Assembly: GCA_937884235.1 (NCBI GenBank)
Contig: CALGBT010000408.1
Coordinates: 1 to 8,496, forward strand
DNA from: an uncultured Pseudomonadota bacterium
GTDB taxonomy: Bacteria > Myxococcota_A > UBA9042 > CAIXZC01
Reading direction: 5' to 3'
DNA: 8,496 nucleotides
Each line of letters starts with the position of its first letter. The stretch's first letter is position 1. Made by a program: the position numbers and the translations under genes. Positions 1 through 6,525 of this stretch are shown here, one piece after another. Below the pieces are notes generated by a model. That model worked only from the letters and a program-made list of their open reading frames with translations, was not told the DNA's origin and did no database searches.

Positions 1-15
1 GCGGCGCCGTCGTTA

Positions 16-128
16 GGCACCACGCAACCGTCGTGTGGCGTGTAGGTTGCGCACCGCCCAGGCATGCGGTCGTATGTGGTTGCGGACCATGGGGGGGCGG
101 GTGGCGTGTAGTGTGCGCACGCCCCAGG
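16..128. repeat. REP-like repeat cluster upstream of Y1 transposase
   Basis: Two 28-bp direct copies lie at 35-62 and 101-128 and agree at 24 of 28 positions. Both begin GTGGCGTGTAG, share an internal TGCGCAC and end CCCAGG. The second copy can fold into a hairpin with a 6-bp perfect stem (GGCGTG 103-108 with CACGCC 118-123). The first copy has a 4-bp stem (37-40 with 55-58). CGCAACC at 23-29 is also an exact inverted match of GGTTGCG at 45-51, and GGTTGCG recurs at 78-84. Short GC-rich palindromic repeats next to a Y1 transposase gene are the usual arrangement of REP/RAYT units. That these copies are substrates of the adjacent enzyme is inference. No matching copy was found downstream of the gene. 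Confidence 0.5.
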
Positions 129-222
129 TAACGGGGGTAATGAAGAAAGATTGCGCCTTTGTGGGTCAAAGTCCCGATATATAGGTTGTGCAGCACGATG
201 TAGACATTGAGTGGGGGTAGAA

Positions 223-780
223 ATGCGTATTGGCGTTCGGAAACCGAAGGCGTACTTGCTCACATTTACTACCCATGGCGCATGGCTACACGGAGACCCG
301 CGTGGCTCATCAGTGAGGGATGAACTGCCGGGGCGGAAGAAGCACTGCCGGGAGGACTCCCCGCTGTTTGTGTTTCGACGGAAGATCCGTAAGGACCAGG
401 GTTCCGCGGTCTTCTTGACGCAACGGGCACGGGACGTGGTGAGGTTGGCACTAGAGGAGGTCTGTGTTGTGCGGGGTTGGGAGCTTCTCGCGAGCACGGT
501 TGGGGGACGCCACGTCCACGTTGTCGTTGGCAGTTGCGGCGAGGACCCGGGAAAGGCCGTTGGGACCCTGAAGTCCATTGCTACGCGCCGTCTTCGGGAA
601 TGCGGCGAGTTTGGCCAGCAGGATAGAATTTGGACGCGGCATGGAAGTACGGCATATCTTTGGCACGATGAGGCGGTGACGCGTGCCTGCAGATATGTTA
701 TCGAACATGAGCGAGATTTGGCCATAGATGGTGCTGCCATTGGCACAACGGGTTTGCGGGGCACTGTGGTTGACCCATAG
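223..780 (+). CDS. REP-associated tyrosine transposase (Y1 / IS200-like family)
   Basis: A 185-aa protein of the Y1 transposase superfamily (HUH single-strand nucleases), most like the REP-associated (RAYT) branch. The N-terminus reads AYLLTFTTHGAWLHGD (residues 10-25), a hallmark of this branch. The HUH metal-binding motif is H97-V98-H99 in GGRHVHVVV. LKSIATRRLRE (116-126) and an IWTRHGSTAYLW block (136-147) follow. Y158 in ACRYVIEHE is the likely nucleophile. The length fits the family and nothing appears missing. Family members cut and join single-stranded DNA at hairpin ends. The start at ATG 223 is preceded by GGGGG at 213-217; the in-frame GTG at 211 lacks a Shine-Dalgarno and would add four residues. 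It sits alone, with REP-like repeats upstream and no IS200 ends visible, which favours a domesticated RAYT over a mobile IS. Family assignment is firm; activity is inferred. Confidence 0.85.
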   Translation: MRIGVRKPKAYLLTFTTHGAWLHGDPRGSSVRDELPGRKKHCREDSPLFVFRRKIRKDQGSAVFLTQRARDVVRLALEEVCVVRGWELLASTVGGRHVHVVVGSCGEDPGKAVGTLKSIATRRLRECGEFGQQDRIWTRHGSTAYLWHDEAVTRACRYVIEHERDLAIDGAAIGTTGLRGTVVDP

Positions 781-817
781 CATCTGCGCACCATGTCGAC
801 GACGGGCAGTGCGGTGG

Positions 818-2923
818 TTACGGGCGCAGCCGGTAGAGGGCGATGGTGGCGTTTGGTGGCAGTTCGGTGAATTCGAGGGCGTGGTCGGCCGCAAGGGCCG
901 GTCCGGCGATGGTTTCGACGTGGGCCTCGGCACTGTTTGCGTCTTGCTTGATGCGTTCGGCCTCGCGGACAATGGTGCTGATGCGGGTGTGAAGTTCGGG
1001 GTTCTGGGGGTCGTCTGACGTCATGGTCCAGAGGAGTTGCAGGCCCTCATAATAGAGAACCGGTTCGTCGGGCCATCCTCCGGCAGCCACCATTTCTTCG
1101 AATTCAGGAATGGTCACAGTGGTGTATGCCAGGCCTTGATCCTGCAGGACCAGAGCGGGGAAGTAGGAATGGAAGCGGACGTGGGCATCAAGTTCACGGG
1201 GGAGCACAAGGAGCCCGCTTTGCGGAATCTCCCGGGCCCACTTGAGCTGGGCTGCGTACTCCTGGGACCCGGCATCGTGTTGGCGACTGAGGGGGCTGAG
1301 AAGTGCGCAATTTGCGGCCACTAGAACAATGAGCGCGCCATTGACGATGATCCTGGGCCGCTTCATGGGAATCAGCCTGAGGAGCATCTCTGCCCCGAGC
1401 CCCGCGAGCAGCACGGAGGTAGCGGCGGGAATCAGTTGGTAGCGTAGGAGGTCGCTGAAGCTGACATGGACGAGATAGTAGGGGACGGCCAGGACAACTA
1501 GCGCCAGGAGGAAGAGGAAAGCTCGCCAGCGCTTGTGCCAAAGCAAGAGAGTGGAGGCCATTGAGAGGATCACCAGAAGCCACGGCGTCTCGGTGGGGTC
1601 GAGGAGGAGATTGCCGTAGCCGGCCACACTCTGGAAGGCCTTGGCGAAATCCATGAGATTCCCGGCTCGGTTGAGGTCGGCGCCCCATTCGTAGAGTGCG
1701 TGAGGGAGGGCTACCAGGCCGCTGGCTACGGCAGCTGATAGTTGCCAGAAGAGCCGGGGCCGCGTTGCACCCGGGCCGGGCGGGATGAGCAGCACGAGCA
1801 GCGGAAGAGCTGCAAGCGGTAAGGTGATGACATGGGAAGCAACGCCCAGCATGAGTGCGGCGTGACCGAGCAGCAGGTGGAGGCCAGTGCCGCCGCGTCG
1901 ATAACGCAGCAGAGCCCAGAGGGAGATGAGCAGGAAGAGGAGCGTGAAATTGAAAGTACTTTCACTGGCGGCCACGCGAATCGCGATGGGGTGGCAGGCC
2001 AGCGCAAAGCCGGCAAGCCACCCTCCCGAGCGATTGCCGGCAAGTTCTCTCGTCACCATGGCGGCCATGACGCAAGAAAGGGCACCGACTACTGCGGCGA
2101 GGATCAGAAAGCTGCTGTAAGTGCGGGGCAGGACGGAGAAGAGCAGGTCTGAGAGGGCCTCATGGCTGCGGCCATAGTAGCTCGGAAAGCTTGCCTCCGG
2201 GGGGACCAGCCAGTAGTCGAGTTCCTCCGCACCGTGATGGTTGTTGTGTAGGGGGCCGGTTACCTGGGTAGCGAGTCGAGCCCAGAGGCCTCCGCCAAAG
2301 ATGACAACAAGCACTCCAGTGGCCCAATCACGTACGCTGATGGTGCGGCGAAGGCCTTGCCAAGCCACCAGCGCAAGCGCGCAAAGAAGGGTCAGGAATC
2401 CCAGCTCGTACCAGGGGGCGGGCAGGTTGGTCTCCCGGCGGGTCTCGGCAAAGAGGGCCCCGCCGCGGTCTAGATTGTCGGCCAGTATTTCCGCGATGCT
2501 CGTCGCCACCGCCTGGAAAGTCGGGTCTCCAGGACTGGGAAGGACGGGAATGTGCATGCAGAAATGGCGGAGGCAAGTGGCATCGAGACGGCGGGGATTG
2601 GCGGCCGGGATGAAGTAGACCCAGTACTTCTGCTCGTCTTTGCGCAGCGAAATGCGCAGCGCATCCTGGAGCAGAGCAATGTCATAGAAGACCCACTGGG
2701 ATTCCACTTCCCCGTTGAACTCCAGTGGCGCAAAAAGGTCGAGGAGATTGCCGGAGGGTGGGGTTTGCGTAGTGTAGGCAGTCTGCGACCCGGGGAGATT
2801 GGGCCAAGCGATGGCCAGCGCGGTGAGCGGCAGCAGAAGCGCCAGGGGAGGCCGGTTGGCGTGGGGGCCAACCTTTTTCAGTACATTGCGCCAGACAGCC
2901 GTTGCGTTGCCTAATAGACCCAT
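818..2923 (-). CDS. Large multi-pass membrane protein, GT-C-like glycosyltransferase (putative)
   Basis: A 701-aa integral membrane protein. One membrane segment (about 24-42) is followed by a soluble, probably periplasmic segment (43-170) with a C117/C122 pair. About ten further hydrophobic segments lie between 171 and 545, and a soluble C-terminal domain (about 546-701) closes the protein. After the third segment the loop at 226-237 carries HNNHHGAEELDY. Its acidic residues E233, E234 and D236 sit where GT-C transferases (PMT, ArnT and RgtA-like) place their catalytic acid in the first large outer loop. GT-C enzymes move sugars from polyprenyl-phosphate donors on the periplasmic face. No other family motif is clear, so the function is tentative. 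Start: ATG at 2923 with GGAGG four bases upstream. An open frame continues to 3256 but would overlap the divergent gene and its promoter. It is convergent with the transposase gene (37-bp gap), and no glycan genes are adjacent. Confidence 0.7.
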   Translation of the reverse strand: MGLLGNATAVWRNVLKKVGPHANRPPLALLLPLTALAIAWPNLPGSQTAYTTQTPPSGNLLDLFAPLEFNGEVESQWVFYDIALLQDALRISLRKDEQKYWVYFIPAANPRRLDATCLRHFCMHIPVLPSPGDPTFQAVATSIAEILADNLDRGGALFAETRRETNLPAPWYELGFLTLLCALALVAWQGLRRTISVRDWATGVLVVIFGGGLWARLATQVTGPLHNNHHGAEELDYWLVPPEASFPSYYGRSHEALSDLLFSVLPRTYSSFLILAAVVGALSCVMAAMVTRELAGNRSGGWLAGFALACHPIAIRVAASESTFNFTLLFLLISLWALLRYRRGGTGLHLLLGHAALMLGVASHVITLPLAALPLLVLLIPPGPGATRPRLFWQLSAAVASGLVALPHALYEWGADLNRAGNLMDFAKAFQSVAGYGNLLLDPTETPWLLVILSMASTLLLWHKRWRAFLFLLALVVLAVPYYLVHVSFSDLLRYQLIPAATSVLLAGLGAEMLLRLIPMKRPRIIVNGALIVLVAANCALLSPLSRQHDAGSQEYAAQLKWAREIPQSGLLVLPRELDAHVRFHSYFPALVLQDQGLAYTTVTIPEFEEMVAAGGWPDEPVLYYEGLQLLWTMTSDDPQNPELHTRISTIVREAERIKQDANSAEAHVETIAGPALAADHALEFTELPPNATIALYRLRP

Positions 2924-2927
2924 CCTT

Positions 2928-2932
2928 CCTCC
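2928..2932 (-). promoter_or_regulatory. Ribosome binding site fixing the start of the membrane protein gene
   Basis: On the minus strand GGAGG (extended GGAGGAAGG) precedes ATG 2923 by four bases. It is the best-placed Shine-Dalgarno in this frame and argues against the 111-residue longer open frame. Confidence 0.7.
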
Positions 2933-2950
2933 ATTTCTGAGGCTAGCAGA

Positions 2951-2980
2951 ATTGTAGGGTGCGGTCACCAACTTGGCTAA
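2951..2980 (-). promoter_or_regulatory. Candidate sigma70-like promoter for the membrane protein gene
   Basis: On the minus strand TACAAT (2951-2956) matches the -10 consensus at five of six positions. A weak -35, TTAGCC (2975-2980), lies 18 bp upstream. Transcription would begin about 20 bases before the start codon at 2923. The -35 is poor, so this rests mainly on the -10 and the position. Confidence 0.4.
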
Positions 2981-2990
2981 CCGTTGCGGG

Positions 2991-3019
2991 TTGACACAGG
3001 TGTCAGCGAGGGGTAGCTT
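2991..3019 (+). promoter_or_regulatory. Candidate sigma70-like promoter of the outer-membrane protein gene
   Basis: A perfect -35 TTGACA (2991-2996) is followed after 17 bp by TAGCTT (3014-3019), which keeps the first, second and last bases of the -10 consensus. Transcription would begin near 3026, leaving a leader of about 58 bases before ATG 3084. The -35 is embedded in a perfect palindrome listed separately. Confidence 0.5.
2992..3005. promoter_or_regulatory. Perfect palindrome overlapping the -35, possible operator
   Basis: TGACAC and GTGTCA form a perfect 6-bp inverted repeat around AG. The left arm shares five bases with the TTGACA -35 box, a position where a bound repressor would block polymerase. 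The cognate regulator is unknown. The site lies in the divergent region, about 35 bp from the opposing -10, so it could affect both genes. Confidence 0.4.
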
Positions 3020-3072
3020 GGTTTCTATGGAATGAGGCTTGAGACGGACTGGCAAATCCGGTCCAATTCGCG

Positions 3073-3078
3073 AAGGAG
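3073..3078 (+). promoter_or_regulatory. Ribosome binding site deciding the start at 3084
   Basis: AAGGAG lies five bases before ATG 3084. The upstream in-frame ATG at 3039 has no comparable site and would put 15 hydrophilic residues ahead of the signal peptide. Confidence 0.75.
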
Positions 3079-3083
3079 TTGCA

Positions 3084-3854
3084 ATGCCTAGACTCAGATG
3101 GAGTCTGCTCGTTATCGCTGTGGTTCTATTGGCAACCCCGGCGTTGGGCCAGGGGGCTACCCCCAGCCAGAAGAGGAAGAATGCAGATGCGGCGGTGGAC
3201 CGCAATATCATCTTTTCTTCTGCCGAAACGATCAACAAGGGGGCTTTGACGATCAACAGCTATGAACTCTTCCTGTTGGGCCTCACATATGGTTTCAGTA
3301 ACGACTTTCAAGGAAGTTTCACAACCCTGCTACCCATCACCGCAGATTTTCCGCTCACTATGATGTTCTCCGGCAAGTGGCAGTTCTTGAACACCGGCAA
3401 GATCCTGGTTTCCCTGCAACCGAACTTCGGCTTCATGACGCAGGAGGGAGATACCCTTGGCGGTTTTGGCATCGGCATAGCGGCAGACTTCATTGTTGAC
3501 GATGATGGTGAGTACGTTTTCACGCTCTCAGAGACAAACATGATGCTGTTTGGCAACGTGGGGAGTGACGGTGTGCTAAGTGACGGAGTGGCATTTGCGG
3601 TGGCGGCCGGTTTTACCGCACGCGTTGCCCGTGCCGTCAAGCTGCTGGTCGAGATGTCAGTTCCTGGCGCAGCTGTCTGGGATAGAGGTGATTTTGAACT
3701 GTTCCCGGAAGGGACGCTCTTTTCATATGGCGTTCGATTCTTTGGTGAAACGGTGGCGGTGGATCTCTCCTTCCTTCGGCCCATCCATCCCGACGCCGAT
3801 GCCGGTTTTCTGGTCATGGGCTTTCCCTATTTGACCTTCTCGGCGCGCTTTTAG
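3084..3854 (+). CDS. Putative outer-membrane beta-barrel protein, family not recognised
   Basis: A 256-aa secreted protein. Residues 1-23 form a classical signal peptide: basic MPRLR, a hydrophobic core LLVIAVVLLA, and probable cleavage after PALG or ALGQG. The mature part has a short charged segment (about 28-40), then many alternating aromatic or hydrophobic stretches rich in Gly that look like amphipathic strands, for example 55-70, 95-120, 125-155, 168-192 and 212-232. The protein ends YLTFSARF. A terminal Phe preceded by alternating hydrophobics is the recognition signal of the BAM machinery. A small barrel of roughly 10-12 strands is plausible. No enzyme or transporter family is evident, so the function is unknown. 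It is expressed from its own promoter, divergent from the membrane protein gene. The permease fragment follows 42 bp downstream with no visible terminator between them. An outer-membrane location is inferred from composition and both termini. Confidence 0.8.
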   Translation: MPRLRWSLLVIAVVLLATPALGQGATPSQKRKNADAAVDRNIIFSSAETINKGALTINSYELFLLGLTYGFSNDFQGSFTTLLPITADFPLTMMFSGKWQFLNTGKILVSLQPNFGFMTQEGDTLGGFGIGIAADFIVDDDGEYVFTLSETNMMLFGNVGSDGVLSDGVAFAVAAGFTARVARAVKLLVEMSVPGAAVWDRGDFELFPEGTLFSYGVRFFGETVAVDLSFLRPIHPDADAGFLVMGFPYLTFSARF

Positions 3855-3896
3855 AGTTAGACCATGATTGCACCTGCATTTGAGTGAGGTTGGTGG

Positions 3897-4244
3897 ATGG
3901 GTCTTCCGGTGGCATCTGGTCGCAGCAAGGTATCCCTTTTCTGCCGCGGGGATGTGAACGGTTTCTGGGCGCTCTTTGCTGACAATCTGGCGAACATGAT
4001 TATTGTCACGGGAGTGTGCGTGTATGTCTTGCACGTGCCTCCGGAAGCAGTTTTTGGCCGCATCCTGCCGGGACTCGGTGTTTCGTTGCTGCTGGGGCTG
4101 GGGTTTTACGCCTGGCTGGCCCGTCGCATGTGTGCCCGGACCGGACGTGATGATTTCACTGCTTTGCCATACGGTATAGTGGCCGGGCTATGCGCAATGC
4201 TGCACGTTACCGGGGCAAAGGTGATTCCCGGAGCTGAGCACTGA
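3897..4244 (+). pseudogene. N-terminal fragment of an NCS2-type (xanthine/uracil family) permease
   Basis: A 115-aa open frame whose first 95 residues look like the start of NCS2/AzgA-like permeases: GDVNGFWALFADNLANM (18-34), FGRILPGLG (53-61), a hydrophobic segment (61-75), RTGRDDFTALPYGI (81-94). In full-length relatives (over 400 aa, 10-14 membrane segments) the TALPYGI block is followed by the rest of the transporter. Here 21 unrelated-looking residues follow and the frame ends at TGA 4242-4244. Only 16 bp remain before the next gene, so a frameshift cannot hide the missing part; most of the gene is deleted. It cannot transport by itself. The N-terminus looks intact, with GAGG (3885-3888) before ATG 3897. 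The stop overlaps the next gene's Shine-Dalgarno, so residual translation could be coupled to the reductase. A functional small membrane protein is the less likely alternative. Confidence 0.65.
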
Positions 4245-4263
4245 AGGAGGGGGGGGAGCGTTG
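4244..4263 (+). promoter_or_regulatory. Ribosome binding site with eight-G tract and TTG start
   Basis: AAGGAGG (4244-4250) begins on the stop codon of the permease fragment. A run of eight Gs (4249-4256) and AGCG then lead to the TTG start at 4261, a spacing of 10. No ATG or GTG in this frame gives a protein starting at the conserved KVFITR strand. Slippage in the G run would change the spacing without changing the reading frame. Confidence 0.65.
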
Positions 4264-5220
4264 GCAAAGGTCTTCATTACCAGGGATATTCCGCAAGCGG
4301 GTCTGGAGCTGCTGGCCGGGCAGTGCGATTATACTGTGTGGCGTGGGGATGGTCCGCCATCTCACCGCGAGTTGTGCGCGGGGGTTGCTGGTTGTCACGG
4401 GATTCTCTCGCTGCTGACGGATCGCCTGGACGGGATCGTGATGGATGCGGCGGGGGCGCAATTGCGGGTCATCAGTAACATGGCAGTCGGCTATGACAAC
4501 ATCGACGTGGCGGCCGCACGAGCCCGTGGCATCGCGGTTGGCAATACGCCGGGGGTGCTGACGGAGACTACCGCTGACCTGGCCTTTGCGTTGATGGCGG
4601 GGGCGGCGCGGCGCATTGTCGAGGGGGTAGACCATGTTCGCGCCGGGAAATGGCTGACCTGGGGGCCAAAGGTTCTATTGGGGCATGATCTGCATGGGGC
4701 CACCCTAGGGATTGTCGGCTTTGGCCGCATCGGCCAGGCTCTAGCCAGGCGGGCCGCAGGTTTTGGCATGCGGGTGCTCTTCGTGGACTCAGGCAATAAG
4801 TCGGAGGCTGCTGCGCAATTGGGAGCGAAGCGAGTGACTCTGGCCGAGATGCTTCCCGTGGCGGACTTTATGTCGCTGCATGTGCCGTCGACGCCGGAAA
4901 CCCGTTACATGATCGGGAGCACGCAACTGGCAATGATGAAACCCTCTGCCATCCTGGTAAACACTGCGCGGGGTGACCTGGTGGACCCGGCCGCGCTGGA
5001 GGACAGCCTGCGACGGCGGCTGATTGCCGCGGCCGCCCTGGATGTAACCGAGCCCGAGCCGCTGCCGGTGGGACACGCGCTGCTGGCTTTGCCAAACTGC
5101 CTCGTGGTCCCGCACATTGGCAGTGCCAGCCACGCTACGAGAGATCTCATGGCAACCATGGCAGCACGCAACCTGTTGGCTGGTCTGGCCGGCGTGCCGT
5201 TGCCAAATCCGGTGCCATGA
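4261..5220 (+). CDS. D-2-hydroxyacid dehydrogenase, glyoxylate/hydroxypyruvate reductase type
   Basis: A 319-aa cytosolic NAD(P)H-dependent oxidoreductase of the D-isomer 2-hydroxyacid dehydrogenase family. It most resembles glyoxylate/hydroxypyruvate reductases (human GRHPR, archaeal GyaR), which reduce glyoxylate to glycolate and hydroxypyruvate to D-glycerate. The substrate-binding half starts KVFITRDIP and contains NMAVGYDNID (73-82) and NTPGVLTETTADLAFALMAG (95-114). The Rossmann motif is GFGRIG (153-158). The catalytic triad is complete: R237 in NTARGDLVD, E266 in VTEPEPLP, H285 in PHIGSAS. The C-terminal NLLAGLAGVPLPNPVP resembles GRHPR tails. Length is normal. The residue after the second cofactor strand, D176 in FVDS, hints at NAD(H) preference, but this is weak. 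It starts with TTG and directly follows the permease fragment, probably co-transcribed. Other 2-ketoacids cannot be excluded as substrates. Confidence 0.92.
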   Translation: MAKVFITRDIPQAGLELLAGQCDYTVWRGDGPPSHRELCAGVAGCHGILSLLTDRLDGIVMDAAGAQLRVISNMAVGYDNIDVAAARARGIAVGNTPGVLTETTADLAFALMAGAARRIVEGVDHVRAGKWLTWGPKVLLGHDLHGATLGIVGFGRIGQALARRAAGFGMRVLFVDSGNKSEAAAQLGAKRVTLAEMLPVADFMSLHVPSTPETRYMIGSTQLAMMKPSAILVNTARGDLVDPAALEDSLRRRLIAAAALDVTEPEPLPVGHALLALPNCLVVPHIGSASHATRDLMATMAARNLLAGLAGVPLPNPVP

Positions 5221-5233
5221 ACTTGCTTTAGGC

Positions 5234-5262
5234 TTGCATTTATGGTCACTAAATAGCATATA
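5234..5262 (+). promoter_or_regulatory. Weak candidate promoter for the CDF gene
   Basis: TTGCAT (5234-5239) and CATATA (5257-5262) lie 17 bp apart in the locally AT-rich gap after the reductase stop. A TATATG with 19-bp spacing overlaps. If used, transcription would begin near 5269, downstream of the in-frame GTG 5264, supporting ATG 5294 as the start. Confidence 0.3.
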
Positions 5263-5293
5263 TGTGAGAAATCAACTGGAGTTGGATTTAGGG

Positions 5294-6487
5294 ATGGCGA
5301 AGAGCAATAACGGGAAGATTGGGCCGATAGGGACGCTGCTGGTGCAGAAGTATGCCTCCAACTTCGGTGATGCACCGGGGGCGAAGAGGTCAGCGTACGG
5401 GCTGCTAGGAGGCTATGCCAGCGTTGTTGTGAACACGATTCTGGCAATCGTGAAGTTGGTGCTGGGGTTGCTTACGGGAAGTATCGGTATCATTGCCGAT
5501 GCTGTGCACACCTTCTCTGATTGCTTGACGTCGGCGGTGCTCATCGCCGGTGCGTATATGTCTCGCAAGCCGCCCGATGAGGAGCATCCTTTTGGACACG
5601 GTCGTGCCGAATCCGTGGCCACGATGATTATCGCCGTGCTGCTCGGGGTGGCTGGCGTCGAGTTTGGCAAGGTTGGCGTCGAGCGTCTCATGGTGCCTGC
5701 CGACATTTCTGCCTCCTGGGTAGTGGTTGCGGTCCTGGTGCTGACCATCATTGTCAAGGAGTGGCTCTCCCGGTTCGCCCGGGCGTTGGCCGTGGGTAGC
5801 GGCAACACGAGCCTGGAGGCGGACTTCTGGCATCATCGCTCTGACGCCATCTCAACCGTGCTGGTTGTCATTGGTGTGGTGGCTGGCAACTATGGGTGGC
5901 CGCAGGTCGATGCTCTGGCCGGCATTGGCGTGGCCATTTTCCTGATTGTAGTTGCCTATTCCGTGGCGCGTGATGCTTTCAGCCCGCTGGTGGGCGAGGC
6001 ACCCACTGCGGCCGAAGTGCGAGAAGTCAAGGAGTTGGCCTTGAGCGTTGAGGGAGTGAGGGGCGTCCACGATGTCGTCATCCATCGCTATGGTGAAATC
6101 CGCTTCGTGTCGTTGCACGTCGAGACCCCTGATGATCTTCCGAGTCTTAGCCTCCACACCATCACCCACGAAGTAGAGCGCCGCTTAGGGGCCTGCGTCG
6201 AGGGCTCCGTTTGCGTCCATCCAGACCCAGTCAACAGCTCTCATCCGCACTATGCCAGGGTTGAGGAAGTGATTGGCGGGTTGGTTGAGGGGGACGAGGA
6301 ATTGGAGTCTTTTCATGATCTTCGGATTGTGGGTGACGATGAGCGCATGTATGTCATCGTTGAGGTCAAGCCGGCGGCGGGGACGACCAACACGGCAGCG
6401 GCATTGAAACGCCTCACCAGCGGCGTGCAGGAGGTTTTCCCTGCTGCGGAACTGGTGGTAGAAGTGGAACCTCTCTACAGTTACTGA
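5294..6487 (+). CDS. Cation diffusion facilitator (CDF) metal/proton antiporter
   Basis: A 397-aa inner-membrane exporter of divalent metal ions, driven by proton antiport as in YiiP and ZitB. Six membrane segments are recognisable between about 38 and 228. The transport-site residues are present: H72 and D76 in ADAVHTFSD (segment 2) and H180 and D184 in WHHRSDA (segment 5). This HD-HD quartet is typical of Zn2+-type members, though Fe2+, Co2+ or Cd2+ remain possible. The HPFGHGRAE loop (98-106) is conserved. The usual cytoplasmic domain covers about 236-312. A second, similar-sized domain (about 318-395, with ESFHDLRIV and MYVIVEVKP strands) follows, making the protein about 100 residues longer than YiiP. 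ATG 5294 is chosen because the protein then starts just before the family's N-terminal region; GGAG at 5278-5281 is 12 bases upstream. In-frame GTG 5264 is an alternative. It is convergent with the glycosyltransferase gene. Confidence 0.92.
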   Translation: MAKSNNGKIGPIGTLLVQKYASNFGDAPGAKRSAYGLLGGYASVVVNTILAIVKLVLGLLTGSIGIIADAVHTFSDCLTSAVLIAGAYMSRKPPDEEHPFGHGRAESVATMIIAVLLGVAGVEFGKVGVERLMVPADISASWVVVAVLVLTIIVKEWLSRFARALAVGSGNTSLEADFWHHRSDAISTVLVVIGVVAGNYGWPQVDALAGIGVAIFLIVVAYSVARDAFSPLVGEAPTAAEVREVKELALSVEGVRGVHDVVIHRYGEIRFVSLHVETPDDLPSLSLHTITHEVERRLGACVEGSVCVHPDPVNSSHPHYARVEEVIGGLVEGDEELESFHDLRIVGDDERMYVIVEVKPAAGTTNTAAALKRLTSGVQEVFPAAELVVEVEPLYSY

Positions 6488-6525
6488 CAGATCTTTGCCG
6501 ATACATTGGCGATGGTGGCGGTGGC

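Noticed and set aside
150..183. Promoter for the transposase gene around TATATA 178-183
   Set aside because: The nearest -35-like TTGCGC (151-156) is 21 bp away, outside normal spacing.
781..817. Rho-independent terminator or second REP copy between the convergent transposase and membrane protein genes
   Set aside because: Only a 5-bp CGCAC/GTGCG pairing with a 17-base loop and no T run. It shares just TGCGCACC with the upstream repeats.
1832..2152. Plus-strand open frames inside the membrane protein gene (also 1037-1324 and 2241-2914)
   Set aside because: They are antisense shadows with low-complexity composition, no ribosome binding sites and no recognisable domains.
2935..2951. TTCTG/CAGAA inverted repeat near the minus-strand transcription start
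   Set aside because: Five-base arms with a 7-base loop are too short to separate from chance.
2924..3256. N-terminal extension of the minus-strand membrane protein by 111 residues
   Set aside because: It would overlap the signal peptide region and promoter of the divergent outer-membrane protein gene. A Shine-Dalgarno is present only before ATG 2923, and the extra residues look like antisense of a coding region.
3864..3887. Seven-codon open frame ahead of the permease fragment, as a leader peptide
   Set aside because: No ribosome binding site, no attenuator-like hairpin and no biased codons; expected by chance.
5117..5293. N-terminal extension of the CDF gene into the reductase gene
   Set aside because: It overlaps the reductase coding end by 104 bp in another frame. 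The extra 59 residues are not part of the CDF family, and the region contains the candidate promoter.
6488..6525. Terminator between the convergent CDF and glycosyltransferase genes
   Set aside because: No stem longer than about 3-4 bp and no T run on either strand.
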